From: DAOVQB01 sp023128935
GTDB lineage: Bacteria > Eisenbacteria > RBG-16-71-46 > CAIMUX01 > WJJG01
Assembly: GCA_030628905.1 (NCBI GenBank)
Contig: DAOVQB010000012.1
Span: 1-48,760, forward strand
Reading direction: 5' to 3'
Length of the DNA stretch: 48,760 bases
A program made the position numbers and the translations under genes. The notes below the pieces were generated by a model. That model saw nothing but the letters and a program-made list of their open reading frames with translations. It made no database searches and had not been told where the DNA came from. This document shows, piece by piece, positions 7,879-17,056 of the stretch. Each line of letters opens with the position of its first letter. The first letter of the stretch is position 1.

Positions 7879-10038
7879 ATGGGAAGGAAAATCCCGAAAC
7901 CGTCAAGCAGGGAACTCAAGAGACGGCGCGGCCGGCAAACCCGAAAGCAGTCATCGGGGCTTACCAAGGGGGGAGCTCTTACCTTCACCGACCTCATGGC
8001 CGTGGAGCGCGTTTCCCAGCCCGCGGTATCTCCCGACGGGCACCGGGTTGCTTTCGTCACGACACGGGTAGACCACAAAGAAAACAGGACCCGTCACACT
8101 ATCCGCTTACTCGACCTCCGCAGCCACGAGATCCGAGACCTGACCCCGGGCCCCGGGAGCCATAACCAACCAGCATGGTCGCCTGACGGCGAGAAACTGG
8201 CTTTCGTCAGCACCCGGAACGAAAGGCATGCCAAGCAGCTCTGGATCCTCCCTCTGGCGGGGGGCGAAGCCAAGCCCGCTACCTCCGGATACGGCGGCGT
8301 GGAGCAACCGCTCTGGGCTCCCGACTCGCGCCGGATCGCCTTTACTCGCACCATAGTTGTTTCCAATGACTACGCCCCGCGCAAGGGGGTGCGGGTCGAC
8401 CCGCACTCCGGCCCCGCAAAAGCCGAGGTCTATGGCCTCGTGAACAGGAAGTCCTCCGCCAGGATCGCCGACGAGTTGCTCTTCCGCCACTGGGATTCCT
8501 GGCGCGACCGCCGGCGCAAGCACATCTTCATCGTCGACACGGTGAACGGCAAAGTTGCGGACGTCACTCCACACAACTGTGACGCACCACCGATCTCGCT
8601 GCGTTCCGAGCGCGACTACGATTTCAGTCCCGCCGGGAGTGAAATCGCCTTTGTCATGAACCCAGACGATGTCGTAGCGCGCTCCACGAACAATAGCATC
8701 TTCCTCCAGGCAATTCGCGGCATCAAGCCTGTCGGAGAGGCCGTCTGTATATCGGATTCGGAGGCCTGCGACTGTCACCCGCGATACTCCGCAAACGGAT
8801 CAGACATTGTCTACCTGGCAATGGAGATCCCTGGCTATGAGGCCGATAGGAACCGGATCAAGCTGTATAACCGCACCACGAAGAAGACGACGGTCTTCTT
8901 GAACCGCTTTGACCGAAACCCGAGTTCATTCGCCCTCCGTGGATCCGATGATCTGATTTTCATCGCACATGATCGCGGGCGCCAGTCCGTCTACGAACTC
9001 GATATGACATCAGGAAGGGTTACACAGCTGACTAGCGAGTCTTTCAACGGTTTGTTTCGCATCGTGCCTGGCAGCAAGGATCTGCTCGTTACGCGGGAAT
9101 CCTCGACGGAGCCGGCGGATCTCTACAGGCTCACGCCCGGCAAGGGAATCAAACCAGTCCTGTCTACTGGCCCGCCGCCCAAAGAGACACCTCTCGATGC
9201 AGGTGCCACCGTCCAACGCCTAACCTGTTACGGCAAGGTTCTCTCCAATCGGGAGATGAATACAGCTGAAGAGTACTGGTACCCCGGTGCGGACAAGAAG
9301 CCCATTCATGGCTTCCTCATCCGCCCACCCCACTTCAATTCAAGACAGCGCTACCCACTCATCCTACTCATTCACGGCGGTCCGCAGGCCGCGTTCGCCG
9401 ACAACTTCCACTACCGTTGGAACACGCAGCTGTTTGCTGCGCAAGGGGTTGTTGTTGCCTATTTGAACCCGCGCGGTTCCACCGGTTACGGCCAGAAGTT
9501 CACCGACCAGATCTGTGGCGATTGGGGTGGCCGCTGTTATCAGGACTTAATGCTTGGGGTCGATTTCCTTCTCGATCGCTATCGCTTCATCGACGGCTCC
9601 CGAATGGCCGCGGCCGGCGCGAGCTTTGGCGGTTTCATGATCAACTGGATCGCTGGCCATACTGACCGCTTCCGCGCACTGGTTTGTCACGACGGAATCT
9701 TCAACGCCGAGACAATGGCGTACACCACCGAGGAACTCTGGTTTGAGGAACATGAACACGGCGGAATGCCGCACGAAAAGCGTCAGAGCTTCTTGAAGTT
9801 CAGTCCTCATCGCTTTGTGCAGAACTTCAAGACGCCTACTCTTGTGATCCAGGGAGAGCAGGATTTCCGCTGCCCCGTGTCAGAGGGAATCGGAATGTTC
9901 ACCGCACTCCAGACCCGTGGTGTGCCCTCGCGATACGTCCATTTCCCCGACGAGGGGCATTGGGTGCAGCATCCAGCCAACACGGAGGTATGGTATCACG
10001 AGGTTATCGGCTGGATGATGTCGCATTTGCTCCGATAA
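7879..10038 (+). CDS. S9 family serine peptidase (acylaminoacyl/dipeptidyl-peptidase type)
   Basis: The protein has 719 residues from the ATG at 7879; a TTG at 7846 would add 11. It has the prolyl-oligopeptidase layout: a WD40/PD40-like beta-propeller with repeated SPDG / WSPDGEKLAFVS / WAPDSRRIAF signatures (about 40-430), then an alpha/beta-hydrolase domain. The catalytic residues are visible: Ser582 in GASFGGF, Asp662 in GEQDFRCP and His694 in EGHWVQHP. The oxyanion-region segment HGGPQ is also present. There is no signal peptide; the N-terminus is Arg/Lys-rich, so it is probably cytoplasmic. The family removes dipeptides or acyl-amino acids from short peptides. It is not obviously in an operon. 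Confidence 0.93.
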   Translation: MGRKIPKPSSRELKRRRGRQTRKQSSGLTKGGALTFTDLMAVERVSQPAVSPDGHRVAFVTTRVDHKENRTRHTIRLLDLRSHEIRDLTPGPGSHNQPAWSPDGEKLAFVSTRNERHAKQLWILPLAGGEAKPATSGYGGVEQPLWAPDSRRIAFTRTIVVSNDYAPRKGVRVDPHSGPAKAEVYGLVNRKSSARIADELLFRHWDSWRDRRRKHIFIVDTVNGKVADVTPHNCDAPPISLRSERDYDFSPAGSEIAFVMNPDDVVARSTNNSIFLQAIRGIKPVGEAVCISDSEACDCHPRYSANGSDIVYLAMEIPGYEADRNRIKLYNRTTKKTTVFLNRFDRNPSSFALRGSDDLIFIAHDRGRQSVYELDMTSGRVTQLTSESFNGLFRIVPGSKDLLVTRESSTEPADLYRLTPGKGIKPVLSTGPPPKETPLDAGATVQRLTCYGKVLSNREMNTAEEYWYPGADKKPIHGFLIRPPHFNSRQRYPLILLIHGGPQAAFADNFHYRWNTQLFAAQGVVVAYLNPRGSTGYGQKFTDQICGDWGGRCYQDLMLGVDFLLDRYRFIDGSRMAAAGASFGGFMINWIAGHTDRFRALVCHDGIFNAETMAYTTEELWFEEHEHGGMPHEKRQSFLKFSPHRFVQNFKTPTLVIQGEQDFRCPVSEGIGMFTALQTRGVPSRYVHFPDEGHWVQHPANTEVWYHEVIGWMMSHLLR

Positions 10039-10227
10039 TCGCGCGCCCTTAGGGCCCGTGCCGGGCAAGCTGTCCTACCCCGCAATCCCATCAAACACCA
10101 GCCCAGCGCGCAACGCAATCCTGCCATTGACAATCCACCATCAAATCCCACACCTCCCCGCAAACTCACGGCGACTGAGCTTGACTCTACGGGTCCATCG
10201 TAATAGGAGAGAAATGGGTCCCAGCGG

Positions 10228-10282
10228 ATGGGCATCGCATGGGCATCGCATGGGCAGCACATGGGCAGCACATGGGCAGCAC
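10228..10282. repeat. 11-bp tandem repeat, five copies
   Basis: Units start at 10228, 10239, 10250, 10261 and 10272. The first two read ATGGGCATCGC and the last three ATGGGCAGCAC. The array ends 25 nt before the start codon of the DarP-like gene, in its presumed leader. The 11-bp period is close to one DNA turn and is not a multiple of three. Confidence 0.93.
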
Positions 10283-10307
10283 AGCGCTCGGAGACGGCGG
10301 GCAAAAC

Positions 10308-10799
10308 ATGGATCGAAAGAGCAGATCACAGATCAAGAGAGACATGCTGGCGTTGCAGCAGCTCGGCGAGCAACTTGTGAGTCTTCCGGCGGATCAGATT
10401 CGCAAGATGGCCTTGCCCGAAGAACTCCATGATGCCGTCCTTCTCGCCAAGAGAATCAAGAAGCGTGGGGCCAAGCACAGGCAGCTGCAGTACATCGGCG
10501 TGATCATGCGCCGGATCGATCCTGAGCCGATCCGACAAGCCCTAGAGAAAACCGCGCGAGGCAAGCGCCTTGCAACCGGCGCTTTCCGGCAGATCGAGGA
10601 GTGGCGGGATGCACTGGCCGCCGGAGACGACGATCTCCTCCATGTGATTCTTCAGCGCTTCCCGGGCGCAGACCGCCAGCGCCTTGGGCGGCTTGTCCGC
10701 CAGGCAAGAGACGAACGGAAGGCCGGGAAGTCCCCACGCTCCTCGCGCGCCCTCTTTCGATATCTACAGGAACTCTCGGAAGCCTCAGGTCGCGATTGA
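10308..10799 (+). CDS. DarP/YjgA-like ribosome-associated protein (DUF615)
   Basis: This is a 163-residue, highly charged, all-helical protein. It matches the DUF615 family in the segments SRSQIKRDMLALQQLGEQLV, LHDAVLLAKRIKKRGAKHRQ and YIGVIMRRID. The family member YjgA/DarP (about 180 residues in E. coli) binds the large ribosomal subunit and assists 50S assembly. The start ATG at 10308 begins the conserved part. An upstream in-frame ATG at 10239 would translate the 11-bp repeat and is unlikely. No strong ribosome-binding site is seen. The family is best known from Proteobacteria, so this copy may reflect wider distribution or transfer. The next gene converges from the other strand. Confidence 0.8.
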   Translation: MDRKSRSQIKRDMLALQQLGEQLVSLPADQIRKMALPEELHDAVLLAKRIKKRGAKHRQLQYIGVIMRRIDPEPIRQALEKTARGKRLATGAFRQIEEWRDALAAGDDDLLHVILQRFPGADRQRLGRLVRQARDERKAGKSPRSSRALFRYLQELSEASGRD

Positions 10800-10846
10800 G
10801 AGCATGCACTGCGTTGACCCAGCCACAGGTGATCTACTCCGCACGC

Positions 10847-12064
10847 TCACACCCTGCTCAGGCCGAAGTGCTTAACTGCCATCTTGGCTATTTGGTCACC
10901 GATGCTTAGACAGGCGGTGGCCGCCGGTGATGGAGCATTCAGCACGTGGATCATGCGTTCGGCTTCAACGATCCGGAAATCATCAACTAATCTCCCGGAT
11001 GCATCGAGCGCCTGGGCACGCACGCCTGCTCCACCTGGTCGAATATCATCCATGCTGATCTCGGGAAGGAGCTTTCGGAGCGCATTCAGAAAGGCGCGTT
11101 TGCTGAAGGAGCGATAATACTCGCCGATGCCGATCTTCCAGAACCTGGCAGCCATCTTCCAGAAAGCGGGAAACGTGAACGTCTCCCACACGTCCGGCAG
11201 CGAGAGACTCATCTTCCGATAACCTTCCCGCTTGAATGCGAAAACAGCATTGGGACCGGCTTCTACGCCACCATTGATCATGCGTGTGAAATGCGCGCCG
11301 AGGAAAGGCAGTGCTGGATCTGGCACTGGGTAGATGAGGTTCTTGACGAGGCGTCGTCGCTCAGGAACTAGTTCATAGTACTCACCTCGGAAGGGGATGA
11401 TCCTTACGCGCGGATCAACCCCGCAGCGTCTGGCAATACGGTCGGACTGCAGGCCTCCGCAATTGATCAGGAACCGCGTACGGATCTCTCCGCCCGTTGT
11501 CTCGAGCAGTAGATTCCCCCTTTGACGCCGGCATCCGTGAACCCTTGTCGCTGTCCTGACATTCCCGCCCTTCGCGGTCACGAGGTCAGCAAGCTTGGCG
11601 GTCACACGTGTATAATCCACAATCCCAGTGTCTGGAACAAGGAGTCCCGCAATCCCAGCGGCCCCTGGTTCACGCTCGCGGATCTCCTCTGGCGTCAACC
11701 TTCTGAGCCCACGCAGTCCATTTGCGCGGCCGCGGCACTCCAGTTCCTCCAGTACGGGAAGCTCATTCTCTCGTGTGGCCACCACGATCTTGCCGCACCG
11801 TTCGTGGGGAACTCCATACTCCCGGCAGAAGCGATACAGAGCATCCCTGCCCGCAGTGCAATTGCGGGCCTTGTGTGAGCCGGGTTTGTAATACAGACCT
11901 GAATGAATAACCCCGCTGTTGTTGCCTGTCTGGTGTGCTGCAAGGTGATCCTCTGCTTCGAGAATTATCAGTGAAAGGTCCGATCTAGAGACCAAGGCTG
12001 CCGCTGTTGCTGCGCCGACTATGCCTCCGCCAATGATAGCGACATCGCAGATTGAGCTGCTCAT
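10847..12064 (-). CDS. lhgO: L-2-hydroxyglutarate oxidase (FAD-dependent)
   Basis: This 405-residue flavoprotein of the DAO/glycerol-3-phosphate-oxidase fold has the Rossmann signature IGGGIVGAATA at residues 10-20. Strong LhgO signatures follow: HQTGNNSGVIHSGLYYKPGSHKARNC, INCGGLQSDRIA and IIPFRGEYYELV, and the C-terminal substrate-site segment GGAGVRAQALD. The length fits LhgO (about 400-420). The enzyme oxidises L-2-hydroxyglutarate to 2-oxoglutarate, passing electrons to the membrane quinone pool, and repairs a side product of malate or lactate dehydrogenases. It stands alone, convergent with the DarP-like gene and divergent from the next gene. Confidence 0.92.
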   Translation of the reverse strand: MSSSICDVAIIGGGIVGAATAAALVSRSDLSLIILEAEDHLAAHQTGNNSGVIHSGLYYKPGSHKARNCTAGRDALYRFCREYGVPHERCGKIVVATRENELPVLEELECRGRANGLRGLRRLTPEEIREREPGAAGIAGLLVPDTGIVDYTRVTAKLADLVTAKGGNVRTATRVHGCRRQRGNLLLETTGGEIRTRFLINCGGLQSDRIARRCGVDPRVRIIPFRGEYYELVPERRRLVKNLIYPVPDPALPFLGAHFTRMINGGVEAGPNAVFAFKREGYRKMSLSLPDVWETFTFPAFWKMAARFWKIGIGEYYRSFSKRAFLNALRKLLPEISMDDIRPGGAGVRAQALDASGRLVDDFRIVEAERMIHVLNAPSPAATACLSIGDQIAKMAVKHFGLSRV

Positions 12065-12270
12065 TCAGGGTTTCCTCTGCGCGGTATCACGATAGGAACT
12101 CACAGGCATGTTGCCCTTTGGCAAAGGACGAAGTAAAGTCCAAGTTCGTCATGTTGGTGAATAGCGGGGAGGGATCGCAAGCCATTGCGCACCCCCCCCG
12201 AGGGCGGCTCGATTGTCCCTGAACGGCCACCGCACCGCGACCACATATGGGCAGAAGGACGGGGTGGAAT

Positions 12271-13122
12271 ATGGCAAGCTCTGAACGTGGTAATGGGGGA
12301 TCTACGGCCCTTTTCTGGGTCCTCGCTATAGCCCTGACACTGGCGGCGGTTGTATACCAACGCCTGATAGGACCGACCCGCCCGGCACGGGGTAGGGTCA
12401 CCGTCGAATCCTCGGAGATCCGCTACAACCTGGCCCGCAGCCATGGCGGCTCGGACGATCACCTGGTAGCGATCCAAACTCCCGACGAGTCACTGAGCGG
12501 ATATATCCTCTATAAGCGCTACAAGACAGCTGATCCCTGGTCCCGACAAGAGATGGTTCTTGGGGACGGCTGCCTAGTCGGATCACTGCCCCACCAGCCG
12601 ACGGCCGGCAAACTTGTCTACCGCGTGTACCTATGCGGAAGTGGGGACCCGGTCGCGCTGCCACCCTCCGGTCCAACAGTCATCCGTTTCCGAGGTGGAG
12701 TTCCTGGGGCGGTTTTGATCCCTCATGTCATCCTGATCTTCCTCGCGATGCTCTGGTCGAACAGAGCAGGCATCGAGGCGCTGCGTTCCCGCGGTGATCC
12801 GCGTCGTCTTGCTCTATGGACCCTGGGGCTCCTCATTCTGGGCGGTCTTGTCTGCGGGCCAGCGGTGCAGTGGTACTCTTTTGGGAAGGCTTGGACGGGA
12901 TTCCCCTATGGTCACGACCTGACGGACAACAAAACCCTCATCGCCGTGCTGGCCTGGATAGCAGCCGTGATTATCAGCCGGCGCTCCCGGCGCTATGCAC
13001 GCGCGTGGGTCCTGGGCGCAGCGATCGTAACACTGATCGTCTTTTCAATCCCTCACAGCGTTCTGGGCACGGAACTCGACTACTCGCAATTACCGGAGGT
13101 TCCCCCTCCATCCGGACACTAA
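12271..13122 (+). CDS. Integral membrane protein of unknown function
   Basis: The protein has 283 residues from the ATG at 12271, which has GGTGGA just upstream; an ATG 24 nt earlier lacks a ribosome-binding site. An N-terminal hydrophobic helix (about 13-32) precedes a soluble region of about 110 residues with a YKRYKTADPW segment and two cysteines, probably beta-rich and outside the cytoplasm. About four hydrophobic helices (roughly 145-163, 182-205, 222-240 and 247-267) follow. I recognise no family. The tail after the last helix is Pro-rich. Confidence 0.7.
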   Translation: MASSERGNGGSTALFWVLAIALTLAAVVYQRLIGPTRPARGRVTVESSEIRYNLARSHGGSDDHLVAIQTPDESLSGYILYKRYKTADPWSRQEMVLGDGCLVGSLPHQPTAGKLVYRVYLCGSGDPVALPPSGPTVIRFRGGVPGAVLIPHVILIFLAMLWSNRAGIEALRSRGDPRRLALWTLGLLILGGLVCGPAVQWYSFGKAWTGFPYGHDLTDNKTLIAVLAWIAAVIISRRSRRYARAWVLGAAIVTLIVFSIPHSVLGTELDYSQLPEVPPPSGH

Positions 13123-13161
13123 GTGCCCACCGGCAATGCCGGAGACGCCTCTGGATCAGCG

Positions 13162-14892
13162 CTAATCGATCTTGATGTCCTCAATCATGTAGATGCCGTC
13201 TCGGGCGAAGATGTTCCACGTTTCGATGAGGTCATCGTGGATGAAACGATAGATAACCCACTGAGCGGCCGCTGCCAATCCTCCGCCTTCCATAATGGAT
13301 TCGACAATCCCACGCTTCTTTGGATAATGCGCAACCGTTACGTCTTCGTCGGCGGGAATCCCGGCAAGCTCTTTAGCGACCTCAATGGCGCGATCCAGGC
13401 CTCCCAATTCATCCACAAGCCCATTTGCCTTTGCCTGCCGGCCCGTCCAAACCCGCCCATGGGCCAGCTTCTCAGCATCATCGAATGTCATTCCGCGGTG
13501 ATCGGCGACATCGCGAAGCCAGTCGTTGAATCCGTCCCAATGGTTTTGCTCGAAGCGCTCTTTTTCTTCATCTGTGAAATCCCGCATACTAGACCATAGC
13601 AGGGCCATCGGTCCCTTGGTCTCAACGTCCCGCGTGATGCCAAGCTTGTTCATGAAGCCCTTCGTATTGAACTTCATGCTGATCGAGCCAACGGATCCGG
13701 TCAGTGTCATTGGATTGGCGACGATCTTGTCCGCTCGATAGGCGATGTGATAACCACCTGAAGCAGCCATGTCGACCATAGATGCAACGACCGGTTTAAC
13801 GCCTGTCGTCACCTCAACCTCGTGCCCGATCATGTCGCTCCCCAGCGCCTCACCGCCACCACTGTCAACACGGAGGATCACAGCCGCTATGTCATCATCA
13901 AACCGCGTAGAGCGGAGATCGGACACAACTGTCTCGTGCCCCATCGTCATGCCGAACAGCGGATTAACGCCGCTTTTCCTGCCACCGATTAGGCCCTGCG
14001 CGTGAACGACGGCAATTGTCTTCTTCCCCTTGAGTCCCAACTTCTTGGGTTCGACTTTCGCATAACGGCGTTGGGAGACGGTACGGAGTTCATCATCGTC
14101 TTCGTCTTTGAGCATGCTCTCGAACTCATCCCAGTAGAGAATGCGATCGATCAAGCCCGCTTCCTTCGCTTCCTGCGCAGTGAAGAGCGCGTGCTCCATG
14201 AGCTTGACGACATCTTCCTCCTCTAGTCCCCGATCCTGGCCGATGGCCTGGGTGAACATATCCCAGTACTCATCCAGCATCCAATTCACATTCTCCCGTG
14301 CTGCTTTGGACATGTCCTTGCGGACGATCATCTCGGCCGCGCTCTTGTAATCCTTGATCTGGTGGAGATTTGATTTGATCCCCAGCTTTTCCAGCGAACC
14401 CTTGACGTGTGCCGACACCGCTGCATATCCAACGAAACTGATATATGCGGTCGGCGGCATGAAGATGGAATCGCAGGCCGCGGCCAGGAAGTAGGTCCTG
14501 CGGTTGATCGCATCCGAGAAGCCATAGACCTTCTTGCCGGCTTTCTGCACCTTGCGGATGGCTCCGCGGATTTCTTGCAGCTTCGCGCGACCGGCGTTGT
14601 TAGTGCTCGAAAGCTTCACGATGACGCCGTCGATCCGATCGTCTACGCAGGCCTTCTCCAGGTTGGTTAGGATACGCTGCAGTGTTTCCGCATCGCCGCC
14701 CATGACCTGGGCGATGACACCGGAAGGAGGATCATACTCCAGGATGTCGCCGTAGATGTCCACGACGAGGTGCGAGTGGTCCTTGATCTTTGGCTTGCCG
14801 CCCGATTTCAAGGCCACCGCTCCGGCCACGATGATGATGAGAAAAAGAAAAGCCAAAAGAGATGCGAGAAATGATCGCACGAATGATTTCAT
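13162..14892 (-). CDS. sppA: Signal peptide peptidase SppA, long (two-domain) type
   Basis: The protein has 576 residues and starts at 14892, 7 nt after GGAGGT. An N-terminal membrane anchor (about 9-28) is followed by two crotonase-fold halves, as in the 67-kDa E. coli-type SppA. The catalytic dyad is visible: Lys183 in KDYKSAAEM of the first half, and Ser378 in DMAASGGYHIA of the second half. Their spacing of 195 is close to that of E. coli (209 and 409). VDSGGGEALGSDM and GSVGSISMKFN are further family marks. The enzyme cuts residual signal peptides in the inner membrane from the periplasmic side. Its upstream region carries a dispersed repeat and a perfect hairpin. Confidence 0.95.
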   Translation of the reverse strand: MKSFVRSFLASLLAFLFLIIIVAGAVALKSGGKPKIKDHSHLVVDIYGDILEYDPPSGVIAQVMGGDAETLQRILTNLEKACVDDRIDGVIVKLSSTNNAGRAKLQEIRGAIRKVQKAGKKVYGFSDAINRRTYFLAAACDSIFMPPTAYISFVGYAAVSAHVKGSLEKLGIKSNLHQIKDYKSAAEMIVRKDMSKAARENVNWMLDEYWDMFTQAIGQDRGLEEEDVVKLMEHALFTAQEAKEAGLIDRILYWDEFESMLKDEDDDELRTVSQRRYAKVEPKKLGLKGKKTIAVVHAQGLIGGRKSGVNPLFGMTMGHETVVSDLRSTRFDDDIAAVILRVDSGGGEALGSDMIGHEVEVTTGVKPVVASMVDMAASGGYHIAYRADKIVANPMTLTGSVGSISMKFNTKGFMNKLGITRDVETKGPMALLWSSMRDFTDEEKERFEQNHWDGFNDWLRDVADHRGMTFDDAEKLAHGRVWTGRQAKANGLVDELGGLDRAIEVAKELAGIPADEDVTVAHYPKKRGIVESIMEGGGLAAAAQWVIYRFIHDDLIETWNIFARDGIYMIEDIKID

Positions 14893-14926
14893 TTGCCAAC
14901 CTCCGCGTTGAGCTACGAGGGTGCCG

Positions 14927-14995
14927 ATGCGCCCGCCTGAGCAAGGCGCGACGACGACGCGATGTCGCTCCATCACGGAGGAGGAGCAACGCAGC
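14927..14995 (-). repeat. Dispersed GC-rich repeat, copy A
   Basis: Read on the minus strand, this stretch of about 68 bp matches 20024-20092 at roughly 90 % of positions, including GCGTTGCTCCTCCTCCGTGA and GCGTCGTCGTCGCGCCTTGC. It sits in the sppA leader. The core GCG-ACGACGACGC can fold on itself, as REP-like elements do. Confidence 0.8.
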
Positions 14996-15036
14996 CGGGC
15001 GGGATGCAGCGGTGGCCAAATGCCACCGTATTTATA

Positions 15037-15061
15037 GTCCGGGGCACTAAGTGCCCCGGAC
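15037..15061. repeat. Perfect 12-bp inverted repeat upstream of sppA
   Basis: GTCCGGGGCACT, one A, then AGTGCCCCGGAC: a perfect 12-bp palindrome. It could be an operator, or a hairpin with the central bases looped out. No T-run follows on either strand, so it is not a typical terminator. Confidence 0.9.
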
Positions 15062-15183
15062 ATGATGGCTGCGACAAGGCACTGCGTCGCGCCTGAGGAG
15101 TTCAACTCTATCGGCAACCACAGGTTAGATCAACGATAAGATCAAGCATTCTAAAGCCGGCCAGGATTTGACCCTGATGCGTC

Positions 15184-15223
15184 CATAATCCTCGAACAAT
15201 AGCGGTTTGCGCCGAGGATTATG
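15184..15223. repeat. 11-bp inverted repeat
   Basis: CATAATCCTCG (15184-15194) pairs with CGAGGATTATG (15213-15223), loop 18 nt. Outer bases CCCTGA (about 15172) and TCAGGG (about 15230) could extend the stem with mismatches. Confidence 0.85.
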
Positions 15224-15267
15224 ACCCCGTCAGGGCCAGGCGCTGAACTGGTTGAAACGCTGACTTA

Positions 15268-15299
15268 CCCTGCACTGGCGCACATGCGCCAGTGCAGGG
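15268..15299. repeat. Perfect 14-bp hairpin with ACAT loop
   Basis: CCCTGCACTGGCGC (15268-15281), loop ACAT, GCGCCAGTGCAGGG (15286-15299). This is a very stable stem about 225 nt upstream of rpoN. There is no following T-run. Confidence 0.93.
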
Positions 15300-15524
15300 A
15301 TCTTGCCTCCTGCCAATTCGATAACGATCCCTGTTCCAACCGCCGCCAGAAGCAGCTACACTCCACTGGCTGGAAGCATGCGCGGGGAGCGAAGGTGTCA
15401 AGCCCTTGTCTGCATGAGTCGATTCAAGGGTGACCAGACCCAAGATGCTAGCATCCGTCCAGAGCAGCATGGGTTGATAGCAGAGGAAGTCGTGTTGGAC
15501 ACGTGACCAGGGAGAGATGATCCC

Positions 15525-17018
15525 ATGAAACATTCGATGGGACTAACTCAGGGGATGCGGCTGGAGCAGACGCTCAAGCTCAGCCCCCAAATGGTCATGC
15601 AGATGAACCTCTTGGTACTGCCGCTCCTTGACTTCAACGCCGAGCTCGAAACCCTGGCCGAGGACAACCCCGTTCTCGAGCTGCAGCAGCCATCCGAGCC
15701 GTCTTCCGCCAACGCCCCGGCGGACGCAAAAAGCGAACAGGAGAAAGACAAGCAGAATGACGAGTGGGACGAGCGGACTTTACAACGTATTGCCGAGTTG
15801 GGAGAAGAGCCCAACCCGGGCGGCAGCGGTTCCTGGGCAGGGGGGAGTTCGGCCCGGGAGGAAGAGTGGACCGACCCGATCCTGCGAATCGCGCCAACCA
15901 AGACGCTCACAGTCGACCTTCTGGATCAAGTCCACTTGGGTCTTTCAGGCAAGGACGAGCGGATCGGAGAGTTCATCGTCCAGGACCTCGATTCCCGCGG
16001 TTTCCTAACCCGATCACTTTCGGAATTGGCCGCCGATATCGCCTCCTGGGCTGGTGAAGCTGTGGGCGAGGAAGAGGTAGCCACTGTTCTGGAGCGCCTC
16101 AAGGAGATGCTGGAACCCCCCGGCATCTGTGCGGCCAGCGTGGAAGAATCGATCGGGATCCAGCTTACGCGCCGTCACAAGTCGAAGTGGATTGAGATGC
16201 TTGTCAAAGGTTTCCAGCTCCTCGCAGCCGGGAAAGAGCGGGAACTCATGCGGCTCTGCGCCAAGAACGGGGTCGATCCTTCCTTTATTTTCGAGGAACT
16301 CGAGAAACTGCACTTAGTTCCGACCTTTGGTGTCGCCGATGAGGCCTTTGATTCCAACAGCGTCCGCCCGGAGGTTTTGATCATCAAGACCCACCCTGAG
16401 CGTCCGGGCCCAGAGAAATACGAGATTCGGTACAACAACTCTGCCGCGACAAACCTGCTCTTGAACCCCAAAATCATTGAGTTGGCCCGCCGCCGGAGCT
16501 CCCTCTCCAGTGATGAGCGAAAGTTCCTCAGGAAGAAGGTTCAGGAGGCCAAGTGGTTGAAGCAGATCATAGACGAGCGGCGAGGCCTCCTACTGCGCGT
16601 GGTGCAGATTCTCGTGAACCGGCAGTGGGAATTCCTCGACAAGGGCCGCCGCTACATCAAACCGCTGACCCAGAGAGAGGTCGCTGATGAGGTGGGACGC
16701 GATGAGAGTACAATCTCCCGCCTGATCAACGGTCGCTTCGCGGATACGCCACAAGCCTGCCTATCACTATCCACGTTTTTCTCACAGGCTGTAGGCAGAG
16801 CCTCGGGCGCCGCTGCCCGCGAGACACTCCGCGATATCATGAACACAGAAGACGGCGGCACAGTGTTCACCGATGATGAACTGGGGGATATGATGCGGCA
16901 GCGTGGGTTTGCAGTCCAGCGACGGACAGTGAACAAGTACCGTAGGATGCTGGGCGGGTACTATGCGCTCAAGCGCAGTGTCCGGCGCGCGATGAAGCGC
17001 GCGATGAAGGTTGTTTGA
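15525..17018 (+). CDS. rpoN: RNA polymerase sigma-54 factor
   Basis: The protein has 497 residues, normal for sigma-54. Region I is the Gln/Leu-rich start (LTQGMRLEQTLKLSPQMVMQM, residues about 7-27). An acidic linker (about 55-130) precedes the core-binding domain. The helix-turn-helix REVADEVGRDESTISRLINGR is near 385-405, and the RpoN box reads RRTVNKYRRML near 465-475, close to the consensus ARRTVAKYRE. It directs RNA polymerase to -24/-12 promoters that need AAA+ activators. No activator gene lies in this window. An ATG start at 15525 with GGGAGAG upstream is likely. The tail is unusually Arg/Lys-rich. Confidence 0.97.
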   Translation: MKHSMGLTQGMRLEQTLKLSPQMVMQMNLLVLPLLDFNAELETLAEDNPVLELQQPSEPSSANAPADAKSEQEKDKQNDEWDERTLQRIAELGEEPNPGGSGSWAGGSSAREEEWTDPILRIAPTKTLTVDLLDQVHLGLSGKDERIGEFIVQDLDSRGFLTRSLSELAADIASWAGEAVGEEEVATVLERLKEMLEPPGICAASVEESIGIQLTRRHKSKWIEMLVKGFQLLAAGKERELMRLCAKNGVDPSFIFEELEKLHLVPTFGVADEAFDSNSVRPEVLIIKTHPERPGPEKYEIRYNNSAATNLLLNPKIIELARRRSSLSSDERKFLRKKVQEAKWLKQIIDERRGLLLRVVQILVNRQWEFLDKGRRYIKPLTQREVADEVGRDESTISRLINGRFADTPQACLSLSTFFSQAVGRASGAAARETLRDIMNTEDGGTVFTDDELGDMMRQRGFAVQRRTVNKYRRMLGGYYALKRSVRRAMKRAMKVV

Positions 17019-17056
17019 CAGGCCCGGTTTCGATACGAGAAGGAGTCATTTGACAC

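Larger units (their letters stand above)
14893..15524. other. Structured intergenic region between sppA and rpoN
   Basis: No gene is seen in these 632 bp between divergent genes. They hold copy A of the dispersed GC-rich repeat (14927-14995), a short hairpin GGTGGC/GCCACC (15011-15027) and three larger inverted repeats (15037-15061, 15184-15223, 15268-15299). TATAAA reads on the minus strand at about 15030-15035, between the two sppA-proximal hairpins. Confidence 0.7.

Noticed and set aside
8107..8778. 223-residue minus-strand open frame
   Set aside because: Antisense to the S9 peptidase propeller, whose motifs are intact on the plus strand.
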